Shown: positions 17,024 to 25,384 of the stretch, piece after piece
Layout of the letters: every line of letters starts with the position of its first letter
How positions within the stretch are numbered: position 1 is the first letter of the stretch
Source of the DNA: Bacteroidia bacterium
Lineage (GTDB): Bacteria; Bacteroidota; Bacteroidia; AKYH767-A; OLB10
Reading direction: 5' to 3'
Length of the DNA stretch: 55,527 nucleotides
NCBI GenBank assembly: GCA_016788065.1
Contig: JAEUTI010000080.1
Coordinates: forward strand, 1-55,527
Made by a program: the position numbers and the translations under genes
Notes under the pieces: generated by a model
Databases searched by the model: none
What the model saw: only the letters and a program-made list of their open reading frames with translations
Told to the model about the DNA's origin: nothing

Positions 17024-19900
17024 TTACTTTAATTTCTCTTTCAGATATTGTCCGGTTACAGAAGCCTTGCATTTGACCAGGTCTTCCGGAGTGCCTTCAA
17101 AAACTATCTGTCCGCCTTTATCACCACCATCGGGACCGAGATCAATGATCCAATCGGCACACTTAATAATTTCCAGATTGTGCTCAATAACAATGATTGT
17201 GTTTCCAAGCTTTATCAGTGCATTAAACGCATCCATCAGTTTCCGGATATCGTGAAAATGGAGTCCCGTAGTTGGTTCATCAAACACAAACAGGGTAGAG
17301 GAGGCAATATTTCCTTTCCCAATAAATGAGGCCAGTTTAATACGTTGTGCTTCGCCGCCACTTAGGGTGTTCGATGATTGTCCCAGTCTAACATACCCTA
17401 AGCCAACATCTGCCAATGGTTGCAGCTTGGTAACGATTTTAGCCAGTTGATTAGAATACTTGGTTTTTGCCGGATCATTAAAAAACTCTAAAGCATCATC
17501 AACTGTGAGCTGAAGAATATCATCAATGTTCTTATTTTTAAATTCTACGGTTAGAATATCTTCCTTAAAACGCTTTCCGTTACAGGCTTCGCACTTCAGG
17601 TGAATGTCGGCCATGAACTGCATTTCAATGGTAACCGTTCCTTCACCCTGACAGGCATCACATCGACCGCCATCCACATTAAATGAAAAGTGAGAAGGTT
17701 TTAAATTCCGGCTTTTGGCCATTGGTAAATCGGCATATAGAGCTCTTATTTCATCGTAAGCTTTGACATACGTTACCGGATTCGAGCGTGATGATTTACC
17801 TATTGGATTCTGATCAACCATTTCCGCATCCGTAATTTGGTTAAAATCACCCTTCAGTTTATCATAGTTTCCGGTTTGCTCACCATAACCTCCTGACAAT
17901 TTCTTGATGGCAGGATAAAGAATTTTCTTTACCAAGGAAGTCTTTCCCGATCCGCTGACTCCCGTAACAACGGTAAGAACTCCCAAAGGGAATTTGGCTG
18001 TAACATTTTTCAGGTTATTTTCCCGGGCACCAACGATTTCAATGAAAGGTTTCCAGCGGCGGCGGCGATCAGGCACTGGTATTTCCATTTCATGGTTAAG
18101 ATACTTTGCTGTAAGACTGTTCGAAGCCTTTGGTAAATCTTTAAATTTTCCCTGGAACACCAATTCGCCACCATGTGTTCCTGCCATTGGGCCAATATCA
18201 ATTAACTGATCGGCTGCCCGCATTATGTCCTCATCATGCTCCACAACTATGAGCGTATTACCCAATCGCTGTAAAGCCTTTAAAACTCCAATTAAACGTT
18301 CGGTATCTCTGGAATGCAATCCAATGCTAGGTTCATCTAAAATATACATGGAACCCACCAGACTACTACCCAATGAAGTTGCCAGATTGATTCGTTGGGA
18401 CTCACCTCCTGAAAGGGAATTCGAAAGTCGGTTTAAAGTGAGGTAACCCAAACCTACATTATTCAAAAATTCCAATCTGTTTTTAATTTCAATCAGAATG
18501 CGGGATGCTATTTTTTGTTCATGAGCCGTGAGTTTGATTTGCTCAAAAAACTGTTTGGATGCTGAAACAGGCATCAGTACTATATCTGTTATCGACTTTT
18601 CACCGACCAACACATAATTGGCATCTTTCCGGAGGCGCGATCCCTTACAATCGGGACAAACGGTTTTTCCACGGTAACGGGAAAGCATGACGCGATACTG
18701 TATTTTGTAACTCTGTTGTTCCAGGAATTCAAAAAACTCATTCAGACCTTTGAAGTATTTATTCCCGGTCCACAGTGTTTCGCGGTCCTGGCTGTTTAAT
18801 TCGTAATAAGGCCGATGAATCGGGAAGTTAAATTTATTGGCAACCTTAATGAGTGCATCGTTCCATTCCTTCATTTTTTCGCCCCGCCAGCATACAATGG
18901 CATTGTCATAAACCGATAAACTTTTATCGGGAACAACAAGATCTTCATCAATACCAATAACACTTCCAAAGCCTTCGCATTTGCGGCAGGCACCAAACGG
19001 ATTGTTAAAGCTGAAAAGCAGGGTGGAAGGTTCTTCGAACAGCATTCCATCGGCTTCGAACTTATTACTGAAAGTGGTGCGGGAGGTTTTTCCTGAAGTG
19101 GTTTCGACCTGACAAACGCAGGTGCCATGACCTTCGAAAAAAGCAGTTTGAGCCGAATCTGCAATCCGCGCCGCTTGTTCCGACTCGGGATTACCATCAG
19201 AAACGAAACGATCAATCAGAACCTCAACTTCCGGAGTATTTTCTGCAGCTGCTTTTTTGGATTTGCTTTTTGTGGCCGGACCCTTATCAAATTTTGGATC
19301 TTCAAGCAGATCCTCTATTTTCTTTACTTCGTCGTTGATACGGATACGACTATAACCTTTCTGCAGAAGCACCGCCAGTTCTTCGCGCAAGCTTCTGCCA
19401 TTCAACAATTGCAATGGACAAAGCAACAAGATTTTGGTGCCTTCTTTCTGCTTTAGTGAAAAATCGACCACATCGGTAACCGTATTTTTTTTGACTTCAA
19501 TACCTGATACCGGGGAATAAGTCTTTCCAATTCTTGCAAAGAGTAATTTCAGATAATCATAGATCTCGGTGGTAGTACCGACAGTTGATCGGGGATTTCT
19601 CACATTTACCTTTTGTTCGATGGCAATGGCAGGGGCAATACCCTTAATATACTCAACCTCGGGTTTATCCATGCGACCGATAAACTGACGGGCATACGAC
19701 GACAAGCTTTCGACATACCGACGTTGACCTTCGGCGTAAAGCGTATCGAAAGCTAATGACGATTTGCCGGAACCCGAGAGTCCTGTGATCACCACAAACT
19801 GATTGCGGGGAATAGCAACATCTAACTTTTTAAGGTTATGAACAGCTGCTCCTTTTATTATTATGAATTTTTTTGGGTCTAAATCTTCTGGCATCGACAT
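17024..19900 (-). CDS. uvrA: Excinuclease ABC subunit A
   Basis: A 958-residue ATPase that scans DNA for damage with UvrB in nucleotide excision repair. Both ABC modules are intact: Walker A 'GLSGSGKSSLA' (about 39) and 'GVSGSGKTSL' (about 645). The two signatures are 'LSGGESQRINLA' and 'LSGGEAQRIKLA', with Walker B 'LDEPSIGLH' and 'FDEPTTGLH'. Zinc-finger cysteines are seen in 'CRKCEGFG', 'CPDCKGSR', 'CDACQGEG' and 'CEACNGKR'. A lysine/alanine-rich insertion sits around residues 205-225 (ATKSKSKKAAAENTPE). The ATG at 19900 is chosen; a second Met at codon 3 is possible. No uvrB or uvrC is nearby, but uvrA is often separate. Confidence 0.97.
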   Translation of the reverse strand: MSMPEDLDPKKFIIIKGAAVHNLKKLDVAIPRNQFVVITGLSGSGKSSLAFDTLYAEGQRRYVESLSSYARQFIGRMDKPEVEYIKGIAPAIAIEQKVNVRNPRSTVGTTTEIYDYLKLLFARIGKTYSPVSGIEVKKNTVTDVVDFSLKQKEGTKILLLCPLQLLNGRSLREELAVLLQKGYSRIRINDEVKKIEDLLEDPKFDKGPATKSKSKKAAAENTPEVEVLIDRFVSDGNPESEQAARIADSAQTAFFEGHGTCVCQVETTSGKTSRTTFSNKFEADGMLFEEPSTLLFSFNNPFGACRKCEGFGSVIGIDEDLVVPDKSLSVYDNAIVCWRGEKMKEWNDALIKVANKFNFPIHRPYYELNSQDRETLWTGNKYFKGLNEFFEFLEQQSYKIQYRVMLSRYRGKTVCPDCKGSRLRKDANYVLVGEKSITDIVLMPVSASKQFFEQIKLTAHEQKIASRILIEIKNRLEFLNNVGLGYLTLNRLSNSLSGGESQRINLATSLGSSLVGSMYILDEPSIGLHSRDTERLIGVLKALQRLGNTLIVVEHDEDIMRAADQLIDIGPMAGTHGGELVFQGKFKDLPKASNSLTAKYLNHEMEIPVPDRRRRWKPFIEIVGARENNLKNVTAKFPLGVLTVVTGVSGSGKTSLVKKILYPAIKKLSGGYGEQTGNYDKLKGDFNQITDAEMVDQNPIGKSSRSNPVTYVKAYDEIRALYADLPMAKSRNLKPSHFSFNVDGGRCDACQGEGTVTIEMQFMADIHLKCEACNGKRFKEDILTVEFKNKNIDDILQLTVDDALEFFNDPAKTKYSNQLAKIVTKLQPLADVGLGYVRLGQSSNTLSGGEAQRIKLASFIGKGNIASSTLFVFDEPTTGLHFHDIRKLMDAFNALIKLGNTIIVIEHNLEIIKCADWIIDLGPDGGDKGGQIVFEGTPEDLVKCKASVTGQYLKEKLK

Positions 19901-19957
19901 AAGAAAACAGCTCTTTTAAAGGCTCAAAATTAAGGATAAACCTGACGAAAAAGGGCA

Positions 19958-19990
19958 AAAAAAAAGCCTTCTGTGAGGAAGGCTTTTTCA
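19958..19990 (-). terminator. Rho-independent terminator after rplS
   Basis: AAAAAGCCTT, an 8-base loop and AAGGCTTTTT form an uninterrupted stem. The A-run on the plus strand gives the T-run for the minus-strand transcript of trmD/rplS. It sits 20 bases past the rplS stop and before the uvrA promoter region. Confidence 0.85.
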
Positions 19991-20008
19991 AATATAGACG
20001 GTTGATTG

Positions 20009-20356
20009 TCAGACACGTTTTTCTTCAATTCTTGCTTTCTTACCAAAAATCTCGCGGAGATAGAAGATACGTGCACGACGTACAACACCTCTTTTGTTCA
20101 AATCAATTCTTGTAATTTTAGGACTTGATAGTGGGAAGATACGCTCAACTCCAACGCCATTCGAAATTTTACGAACGGTGAAAGTTTGCGTTAAGCCATG
20201 TCCTTTGCGCTGTAAAACAACACCCTGGAACAACTGCTCACGCTCTTTGTTTCCCTCTTTAATTTTATAAACAACAGTTACAGTATCACCTGCTTTAAAT
20301 TCAGGAAATTCTTTTTTCTCGATAAGTGCTTCTTCAGCAAATTTAACTAAGTCCAT
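20009..20356 (-). CDS. rplS: 50S ribosomal protein L19
   Basis: 115 residues from the ATG at 20356; a TTG 9 bases upstream is in frame but less likely. L19 sits at the 30S-50S interface. Motifs seen are 'FKAGDTVTVVYKIKEGNKEREQLFQGVVL', 'GLTQTFTVRKISNGVGVERIFPLSSPKI' and 'KRGVVRRARIFYLREIFGKKARI', covering the entire family length. It follows trmD by 95 bases on the same strand, the end of the classical rpsP-rimM-trmD-rplS order, and is followed by a strong terminator. Confidence 0.97.
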   Translation of the reverse strand: MDLVKFAEEALIEKKEFPEFKAGDTVTVVYKIKEGNKEREQLFQGVVLQRKGHGLTQTFTVRKISNGVGVERIFPLSSPKITRIDLNKRGVVRRARIFYLREIFGKKARIEEKRV

Positions 20357-20451
20357 GATTTTCAACTATTTTGACCAAATCGGTCGTTCCGGAATTGGAA
20401 CTGCAATATTAATGATTTTTTTAATGCTGAAAGAGATTGTGAAAAATATTT

Positions 20452-21138
20452 TTATTCTCCTTCTTTCAGCAATCCAGGGCGCCTTTTTCGGGTCCGTTCC
20501 AAAGCTTGTTCATGGCGCCATTCCGTTATCTGCCGTTCATTTCCCGAAAGGAGAACATCGGGAACTTTCCATCCATTGAAATCGGCTGGTCGGGTGTAGA
20601 CCGGAGGAGCAACCATACCATCCTGAAAAGAATCATACAAAGCTGAGGTTTCATCTGTCAGTACACCCGGAAGCAGCCGGATTACACTATCAGCTAAAAC
20701 GGCAGCAGCCAGTTCACCTCCCGATAAAACATAGTCCCCGATAGAAACCTCCCGTGTAATCAAATGCTCCCTGATCCGTTCATCAATTCCCTTATAATGT
20801 CCGCATAAAAGAATCATATTCTGACACAATGACAATTTGTTACTTAATTGTTGGTCAAGTAGTTCGCCATCCGGACTTAAATAAATGATTTCATCATACT
20901 GGCGCTTCGATTTCAGGTCATTCAAACAATTCAAAATAGGTTCAATGGTCATTACCATACCTGCACCTCCTCCATAAGCATAGTCATCGACCGAACGGTG
21001 CTTGTTGTTGGCATAATCCCTCAACTGAATCAGATTTACCTGAACCAAACCCTTGCTTTGTGCCCGCTTTAAGATGGAATGCTGAAAGGGACTTTCCAGC
21101 AATTCCGGTAAAACGGTTATGATGTCGATTTGAAGCAT
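20452..21138 (-). CDS. trmD: tRNA (guanine37-N1)-methyltransferase
   Basis: A 228-residue SPOUT methyltransferase that forms m1G37 next to the anticodon and prevents +1 frameshifting. The ATG at 21138 gives '[17 protein letters not shown]'; a TTG two codons upstream is rejected. Family motifs are 'YGGGAGMVM', '[14 protein letters not shown]' and the trefoil-knot '[31 protein letters not shown]'. The C-terminus has '[41 protein letters not shown]'. A TATCTTTG -7 element 15 bases upstream of the start suggests it begins its own transcript here. rpsP and rimM, the usual upstream partners, are absent from the window. Confidence 0.97.
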   Translation of the reverse strand: MLQIDIITVLPELLESPFQHSILKRAQSKGLVQVNLIQLRDYANNKHRSVDDYAYGGGAGMVMTIEPILNCLNDLKSKRQYDEIIYLSPDGELLDQQLSNKLSLCQNMILLCGHYKGIDERIREHLITREVSIGDYVLSGGELAAAVLADSVIRLLPGVLTDETSALYDSFQDGMVAPPVYTRPADFNGWKVPDVLLSGNERQITEWRHEQALERTRKRRPGLLKEGE

Positions 21139-21152
21139 ATTCAATTAAATCA

Positions 21153-21160
21153 CAAAGATA
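21153..21160 (-). promoter_or_regulatory. trmD -7 promoter element
   Basis: TATCTTTG on the minus strand fits TAnnTTTG and ends 15 bases before the trmD ATG. No clean TTG at -33 was found. Confidence 0.45.
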
Positions 21161-21267
21161 GGGAAGTTTAGTAGGAATATTATTTTAAATATAATAAATT
21201 GTAATGCAATAATATATTATAAATTATTTAATGTAATACTTTAATGTAAGAAGAGTTAAAAGCCTAG

Positions 21268-22632
21268 CTAAGATATCACTTTGTCCATGCTGAAATGTTG
21301 AATTTCACCATACAAAAGGAAGGTTTTTTCGAGAATGCGGTATCCAATTGATTGATAAAACGGGACAGCATTTTCCCTGGCCTGCAGAAAGAGTATGGTT
21401 CTGCCGTTTTTGCGTGCTATAGATTCCATTTCCAACATCAACAGTTTACCCACGCCTAAGCCACGGAATTTCTCATCAACGGCCATAAATCGCACTTGTG
21501 CAGTTTGATCATCTAAAAACTGCAATCTTCCAACACCGGCCAGACTTCGATTGGAGGCTGTAGCCATAAAATGAATTGATGTTTCCTCCAGTTCATCCTT
21601 TTCTGATCCAACCGGTTGCCCCCAGGGTTTTCTCAGGACCTTCCAGCGCAGGGCAAAATATTGTTCAAATTCGGCAGTAGTTTGCGGTTGACTTATTTGG
21701 AAGTTTTCGGGTGGAGCAATTTTTGGAAGAAAAATCTCGGCACACATACACCGAATGCCGCCACCGCCGGTTTTTTCTATGTTGGGAATTGACACAGGCA
21801 GCAAGCTGGCAAACGATTCCAGAGCTTTTCGTTCGGTAATTTTCAGAGAATTTAATGCTGTTTCAGAAAGCAGAATAAATGGATCCTTCTTTTCATTCCG
21901 GACTTCCAGCATATTTCCGGCAAACGAAAAGGTTTGGTCTTTGGTAATTTCAATCAGCTGCTTACCAGATATTTCCAATTGATGCAGTACCATTTTCCTG
22001 TCGGATGGCTCAATCAGTTCACTGCAAACAATGGCGAAATTGTTTCCAATGCACATAATCACGTTGGTGTGATAAACAGGGATTCCATTTAGTAACTGTG
22101 TGTTAAATATGATTGGCTTATAGCCTAGCATATTCGACAACTCATTCAGCACTTTTGGGGATGACCGGTTACTGACGGCCATAAAAACCTTCTTGTTGAG
22201 GTGGTCAAAAATCAGACTTCCGGTACCTTCTAAAAATTGATTTTGCTTTTCAAATATGCTCAAATCGATGATTTCCTTATAGAAAAAGCCATGTTTTTCA
22301 GCTAAAATATCTGGTATGTCGAACCGCTTTTCCAACCTTCTGTTTGGAGCCATCATCGGATAAACTACGATGGTTCCGTTTTCATGAAATGAAATCCAGT
22401 TGTTGGGAAAAACAGCGTCGGGAGTAATAAGGTCCTTCCTGTCGGAAAGTGTAATCACGGAAATGGATGCATCCCGAAGTCGTTCCACAGCCTTATCAAA
22501 TTCCAAGGTTGCTACTTGTGCAATGCCGGTTGAGGTGGTTTTTTCCTGAAATAAATTGGTGGAAGCAGTCTGTTCGTTGTAACCAAAATGAACCGGTCGA
22601 ACCATCAGCAAATTAGAGGCAGTTTGGTTCAT
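21268..22632 (-). CDS. CtlX-like arginine deiminase-family hydrolase fused to a GNAT acetyltransferase
   Basis: A 454-residue two-domain protein. Residues 1 to about 305 belong to the CtlX group of the guanidino-group modifying superfamily. 'PDAVFPNNW' (71-79), 'EGTGSLIFD' (135-143), 'YHTNVIMCIGNN' (187-198) and 'GGIRCMCAEIF' (291-301) supply candidate Asp, Glu, His and nucleophilic Cys (C295, or C297). CtlX enzymes hydrolyse guanidino or ureido groups such as citrulline. Residues about 315-454 form a GNAT fold with the acetyl-CoA loop 'RFMAVDEKFRGLGVGKLL' and 'PFYQSIGYRIL'. The two domains run on without a gap in the frame. It follows the exonuclease gene by 6 bases, so both are probably cotranscribed. 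Confidence 0.85.
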   Translation of the reverse strand: MNQTASNLLMVRPVHFGYNEQTASTNLFQEKTTSTGIAQVATLEFDKAVERLRDASISVITLSDRKDLITPDAVFPNNWISFHENGTIVVYPMMAPNRRLEKRFDIPDILAEKHGFFYKEIIDLSIFEKQNQFLEGTGSLIFDHLNKKVFMAVSNRSSPKVLNELSNMLGYKPIIFNTQLLNGIPVYHTNVIMCIGNNFAIVCSELIEPSDRKMVLHQLEISGKQLIEITKDQTFSFAGNMLEVRNEKKDPFILLSETALNSLKITERKALESFASLLPVSIPNIEKTGGGGIRCMCAEIFLPKIAPPENFQISQPQTTAEFEQYFALRWKVLRKPWGQPVGSEKDELEETSIHFMATASNRSLAGVGRLQFLDDQTAQVRFMAVDEKFRGLGVGKLLMLEMESIARKNGRTILFLQARENAVPFYQSIGYRILEKTFLLYGEIQHFSMDKVIS

Positions 22633-22638
22633 ACCCGA

Positions 22639-23958
22639 CTAAAAATTGATGATTTTCTGATATTTTCCCTGACTCACATGCCGGACAATACTTTTGAAAA
22701 TGGACGGATGATCATTCGATGGTTTCATCATTTCGAGCATTTCATCCACGCTATTTTTGGCTTGATGACGGTCGAGATGAATATATCCGGTAAAAATCCC
22801 ATCCTTAATCACCACCATGGAAACATGATCTGTTTCTTTTCCACGATCGGCAATCAGGAAATTTTTACGATAAGATTTAAGCTTATCTATGGCCAAAACC
22901 ACTTTTTCATTATAGGAATCAGGTGATTCATCGAATAACTCCGGTTGGTGGGAAAGTATTTCTTTGGAAGTGAATAACCCAAATTCAGCGCAAACCTTTG
23001 CCAGTTCAAGCCGTGCTTCTTTTTCATTGGAGAATGTCACCAATGGCTGCCTGTCCTTGTTGAATTCAGCTGTATGAAGCATTAAAAAACCATTTTCACC
23101 AAGTGTTTCATAAACGCTAAAACGGGACTCACTGTTGGATATGCGGCGGTTGAAACGCGGAACAATGGCATCGACTGTTTCAATTTCCCGGATTGCAGCC
23201 AACAGTAAGCCACCGGTAGTTTCAAAATCAATTGAAGTTGCACTTGCCGCAATGCCTGCAAACCGTTTGGTATGTAGTTTACTCAGGATGGATGCTGCCT
23301 TTTTGCGCAGGTTCGAAGATTTGGTAACATAAATAACATTTCCGTTATCGTCGGCGAAATATAGAACACCGGCTTTGGAAGGAAGTAATTCCAATTGCTG
23401 ATCGGGAATTTTCGAATGATTCTTGGGTTTTACGTGATAATTGTAAAATGCATCCAGGGAACCATTTTGCTTTTTTATGATTTTATCGAGTAATATAGCT
23501 GTAGCATAAGCATCAGCTGAAGCGCGATGGGCATCTTTCAGTTCAATTTGAAGGCTGTTGCAAATTTTAGACAAGCTATACGAAGGGTGTCCGGGAAAAA
23601 CCATTCGACTGGTTTTACAGGTACATAACATCTTTTTTTCATACGGAAAACCTTCTCTTTGGAGTGCGAATGCCAAGAAAGAATAATCGAACATCACATT
23701 GTGGGCAACAAAAATATGATCTGCCAGAAATGCATGAACCTGTTCTGCGATTTCACTGAAAAGAGGAGCAGAGCTTACCATTTCATCCGAAATTCGGGTA
23801 AGACGCGCAATGAATACCGGAATAGGTACTTCAGGATTTACCAGGCTTGAAAAATAATCGACAATTTTTTCACCATCATGAATATAAATGGCGATTTCAA
23901 TAATTTTATCTGTCCCGGGATTGCCTCCTGTAGTCTCAAGATCAACTACTGCAAACAT
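22639..23958 (-). CDS. DnaQ-type 3'-5' exonuclease fused to a UvrC/Cho-like GIY-YIG domain
   Basis: 439 residues. The N-terminal part (1-165) is a DEDDh exonuclease with 'VVDLETTG' (D6, E8), 'FVAHNVMFDYSFL' and 'HRASADAYATAILL', typical of the PolC/epsilon proofreading type. Residues about 195-300 form a GIY-YIG-like domain as in UvrC/Cho: 'AGVLYFADDNGNVIYVTKSSNLRKKAASIL' and 'VPRFNRR'. The two signature tyrosines are altered: GIY reads GVL and YIG reads YVT, although the catalytic-type Arg (NLRKK) remains. The C-terminal 140 residues resemble no family I know. Similar fusions are frequent in Bacteroidota. Probably DNA repair; the second nuclease activity may be weak or lost. Confidence 0.88.
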   Translation of the reverse strand: MFAVVDLETTGGNPGTDKIIEIAIYIHDGEKIVDYFSSLVNPEVPIPVFIARLTRISDEMVSSAPLFSEIAEQVHAFLADHIFVAHNVMFDYSFLAFALQREGFPYEKKMLCTCKTSRMVFPGHPSYSLSKICNSLQIELKDAHRASADAYATAILLDKIIKKQNGSLDAFYNYHVKPKNHSKIPDQQLELLPSKAGVLYFADDNGNVIYVTKSSNLRKKAASILSKLHTKRFAGIAASATSIDFETTGGLLLAAIREIETVDAIVPRFNRRISNSESRFSVYETLGENGFLMLHTAEFNKDRQPLVTFSNEKEARLELAKVCAEFGLFTSKEILSHQPELFDESPDSYNEKVVLAIDKLKSYRKNFLIADRGKETDHVSMVVIKDGIFTGYIHLDRHQAKNSVDEMLEMMKPSNDHPSIFKSIVRHVSQGKYQKIINF

Positions 23959-24067
23959 GTTCTAAAATTCACCTTTCAATTAAAGCAGATTACAAATTTA
24001 CGGCAAGAAAGCACAAAAAGCGAGTTTTGTCAAGTATTAATTGAAAATCAAATAATTAGCGGCGAAA

Positions 24068-24186
24068 AGCGGCGAAGCCGCTGTCATTAAGTCATTTGCA
24101 GCATAGCTGCGTCATTGGGTCATTTGCAGCATAGCTGCGTCATTAGGTCATTGGCAGCATAGCTGCGTCATTGGCGGCAGGGCCGC
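24068..24186. repeat. Palindromic minisatellite, five hairpins (28-bp period)
   Basis: Five short palindromes lie at 24068-24082 (AGCGGCGAAGCCGCT), 24098-24110, 24126-24138, 24154-24166 (three copies of GCAGCATAGCTGC) and 24174-24186 (GCGGCAGGGCCGC). The three middle copies are spaced exactly 28 bases apart, and each is followed by a GTCATT tail. The same architecture recurs at 55246-55363. The unit can fold into a small hairpin. It is too short and regular to be a CRISPR array. Confidence 0.8.
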
Positions 24187-24528
24187 TGTCATTAAAATAA
24201 AACTTAACCATGAGCAATCAAAAGTTCTCCTCAGCGCGCAAGCGCAATTCTCTGCGTCTCCCAAACTCTGCGTTCAAAAAAAAGGAAGTTATAAGTCACA
24301 GGGCAAATGTTAATCTATTTTGAAATAGTTTAAGTGACTTTGACAACAAGATAAAGAAGATTTTACAAGAAAAGGAACAAGGTTAATTCTTCATGAATAA
24401 CAACTTTGTTGCTTCCTAAAAATTCATAGTAAATTCAATCTTTAATTCTGACTCTGAACAAACATACCCTTATCCGAAAAAACTGCTAAATCTTCTGTTA
24501 AAAAGTATTTGTAGTGGGATGAAACAAA

Positions 24529-24635
24529 ATATTCCTTAATCCTTAATCCTTAATCTTTAATCCTTAATCATTCCGTCCGCTGCACATTTTTTTAGCAGCA
24601 ATCCATCTATCATTTATCATCTATAATCTATCATT
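24529..24635. repeat. Intergenic duplicated block, copy 1
   Basis: Begins with four AATCCTT-like heptamers. The core CCGTCCGCTGCACATTTTT and AGCAGCAATCCATCTATCAT follow, and the block ends with CTATAATCTATCATT. It is closely similar to copy 2, with a few substitutions and an extra TTATCAT. It is followed at 24653-24667 by TTTACTCCACAGGCT, identical to part of the downstream tRNA-Leu(CAG). Confidence 0.75.
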
Positions 24636-24802
24636 CCCAATCGCTATCGGGATTTACTCCACAGGCTGATTAATATTAATTTCAAAAAAATGACCTCTCA
24701 TTGGTTGAGAAGTCTACGTTTCATTAGTTCGGGAGTATTGGCTTGTTACTAATCAGGCCATTTTTTACAATAAAAACGAATTTTAAAATTTGGATGGACA
24801 AA

Positions 24803-24895
24803 ATAATCCTTAATCCTTAATCTTTAATCCTTAATTATTCCGTCCGCTGCACATTTTTTTAGCAGCAATCCATCTATCATCTATAATCTATCATT
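24803..24895. repeat. Intergenic duplicated block, copy 2
   Basis: Second copy of the block at 24529. It lies immediately 3' (minus-strand sense) of the intact tRNA-Leu(CAG) gene, 15 bases from its end. The similarity covers the heptamer array, the CCGTCCGCTGCAC core and the terminal TATCAT-rich stretch. Confidence 0.75.
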
Positions 24896-24909
24896 TCCTA
24901 TAGTGATCG

Positions 24910-24993
24910 TGCGCGAGAGGAGAGTCGAACTCCTACAGATTTTACTCCACAGGCTTCTGAGACCTGCGCGTCTACCAATTTCGCCACTCGCGC
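24910..24993 (-). tRNA. tRNA-Leu (anticodon CAG)
   Basis: Minus strand, 84 nt, class II tRNA. Acceptor stem GCGCGAG pairs with CTCGCGC. The D-arm contains GGCGAAATTGGTAGACGC. The anticodon stem CAGGT/GCCTG encloses loop CTCAGAA with CAG. A long variable arm (TGGAGTAAAATCTGT region) and T-arm AGGAG-TTCGACT-CTCCT follow. The 3' CCA is not encoded. Downstream on the same strand lies a heptamer array. Confidence 0.92.
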
Positions 24994-25070
24994 TTGAGTT
25001 GCTGTTGAATTAAAATTTCAAAGTGAAGCGGAAAAATGTAAATGGTAAAGAAAATTACTTTTTAAACCCC

Positions 25071-25139
25071 AATCCTTAATCCTTAATCCTTAATCCTTAA
25101 TTCTTAATCCTTAATTCTTAATCCTTAATCCTTAATCCT
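25071..25139. repeat. Heptamer microsatellite (AATCCTT)n
   Basis: About ten tandem copies of AATCCTT (two carry TTCTTA variants) end 5 bases from the 3' end of tRNA-Leu(GAG). The same heptamer occurs in shorter runs inside the duplicated blocks. Tandem identity suggests replication slippage. Confidence 0.85.
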
Positions 25140-25143
25140 CCTG

Positions 25144-25227
25144 TGCCCAGAACGAGATTCGAACTCGTACACCTGTTACGGCGCCACCCCCTCAAAGTGG
25201 TGCGTCTACCAATTTCGCCACCTGGGC
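25144..25227 (-). tRNA. tRNA-Leu (anticodon GAG)
   Basis: Minus strand, 84 nt. Acceptor stem GCCCAGG pairs with TCTGGGC (one G-U pair), and the D-arm has GGCGAAATTGGTAGACGC. Anticodon stem CCACT/GGTGG encloses TTGAGGG with GAG. A long class II variable arm and T-arm ACGAG-TTCGAAT-CTCGT follow. CCA is not encoded. It lies about 150 bases upstream (minus-strand sense) of tRNA-Leu(CAG); the pair may be cotranscribed. Confidence 0.92.
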
Positions 25228-25384
25228 AATTTTTAAATTGCAGGGTGCAAAAGTACTGCTTTTTATGTTTATTCCATCATTTTTATAGGTTTTTAGTTGA
25301 TTTTTGAATCATTTTTAAGCAAAACCTTGTCTTTAAGCTCGGTTCTTTGTCTATTTGCACTCTCAAATTTTAAAATCATTTACC

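Larger units (their letters stand above)
24187..24909. other. Intergenic region with duplicated block, heptamer arrays and no gene
   Basis: No ORF with coding character was found on either strand. Two copies of a roughly 95-bp block are present, at 24529-24635 and 24803-24895. Each contains (AATCCTT)n, a common 'CCGTCCGCTGCACATTTTT' core and a TATCAT-rich tail. The first copy is followed by TCCCAATCGCTATCGGGA, an imperfect palindrome (24633-24652). Then comes a 15-nt segment identical to part of tRNA-Leu(CAG). Confidence 0.7.

Noticed and set aside
24068..24186. CRISPR array
   Set aside because: Period of 28 bases is too short to hold repeat plus spacer, and spacers are themselves repeats.
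24653..24993. Integrated mobile element flanked by tRNA attachment sites
   Set aside because: The 15-nt tRNA match and the intact tRNA are less than 300 bases apart with no genes between, so there is no room for an integrase or cargo.
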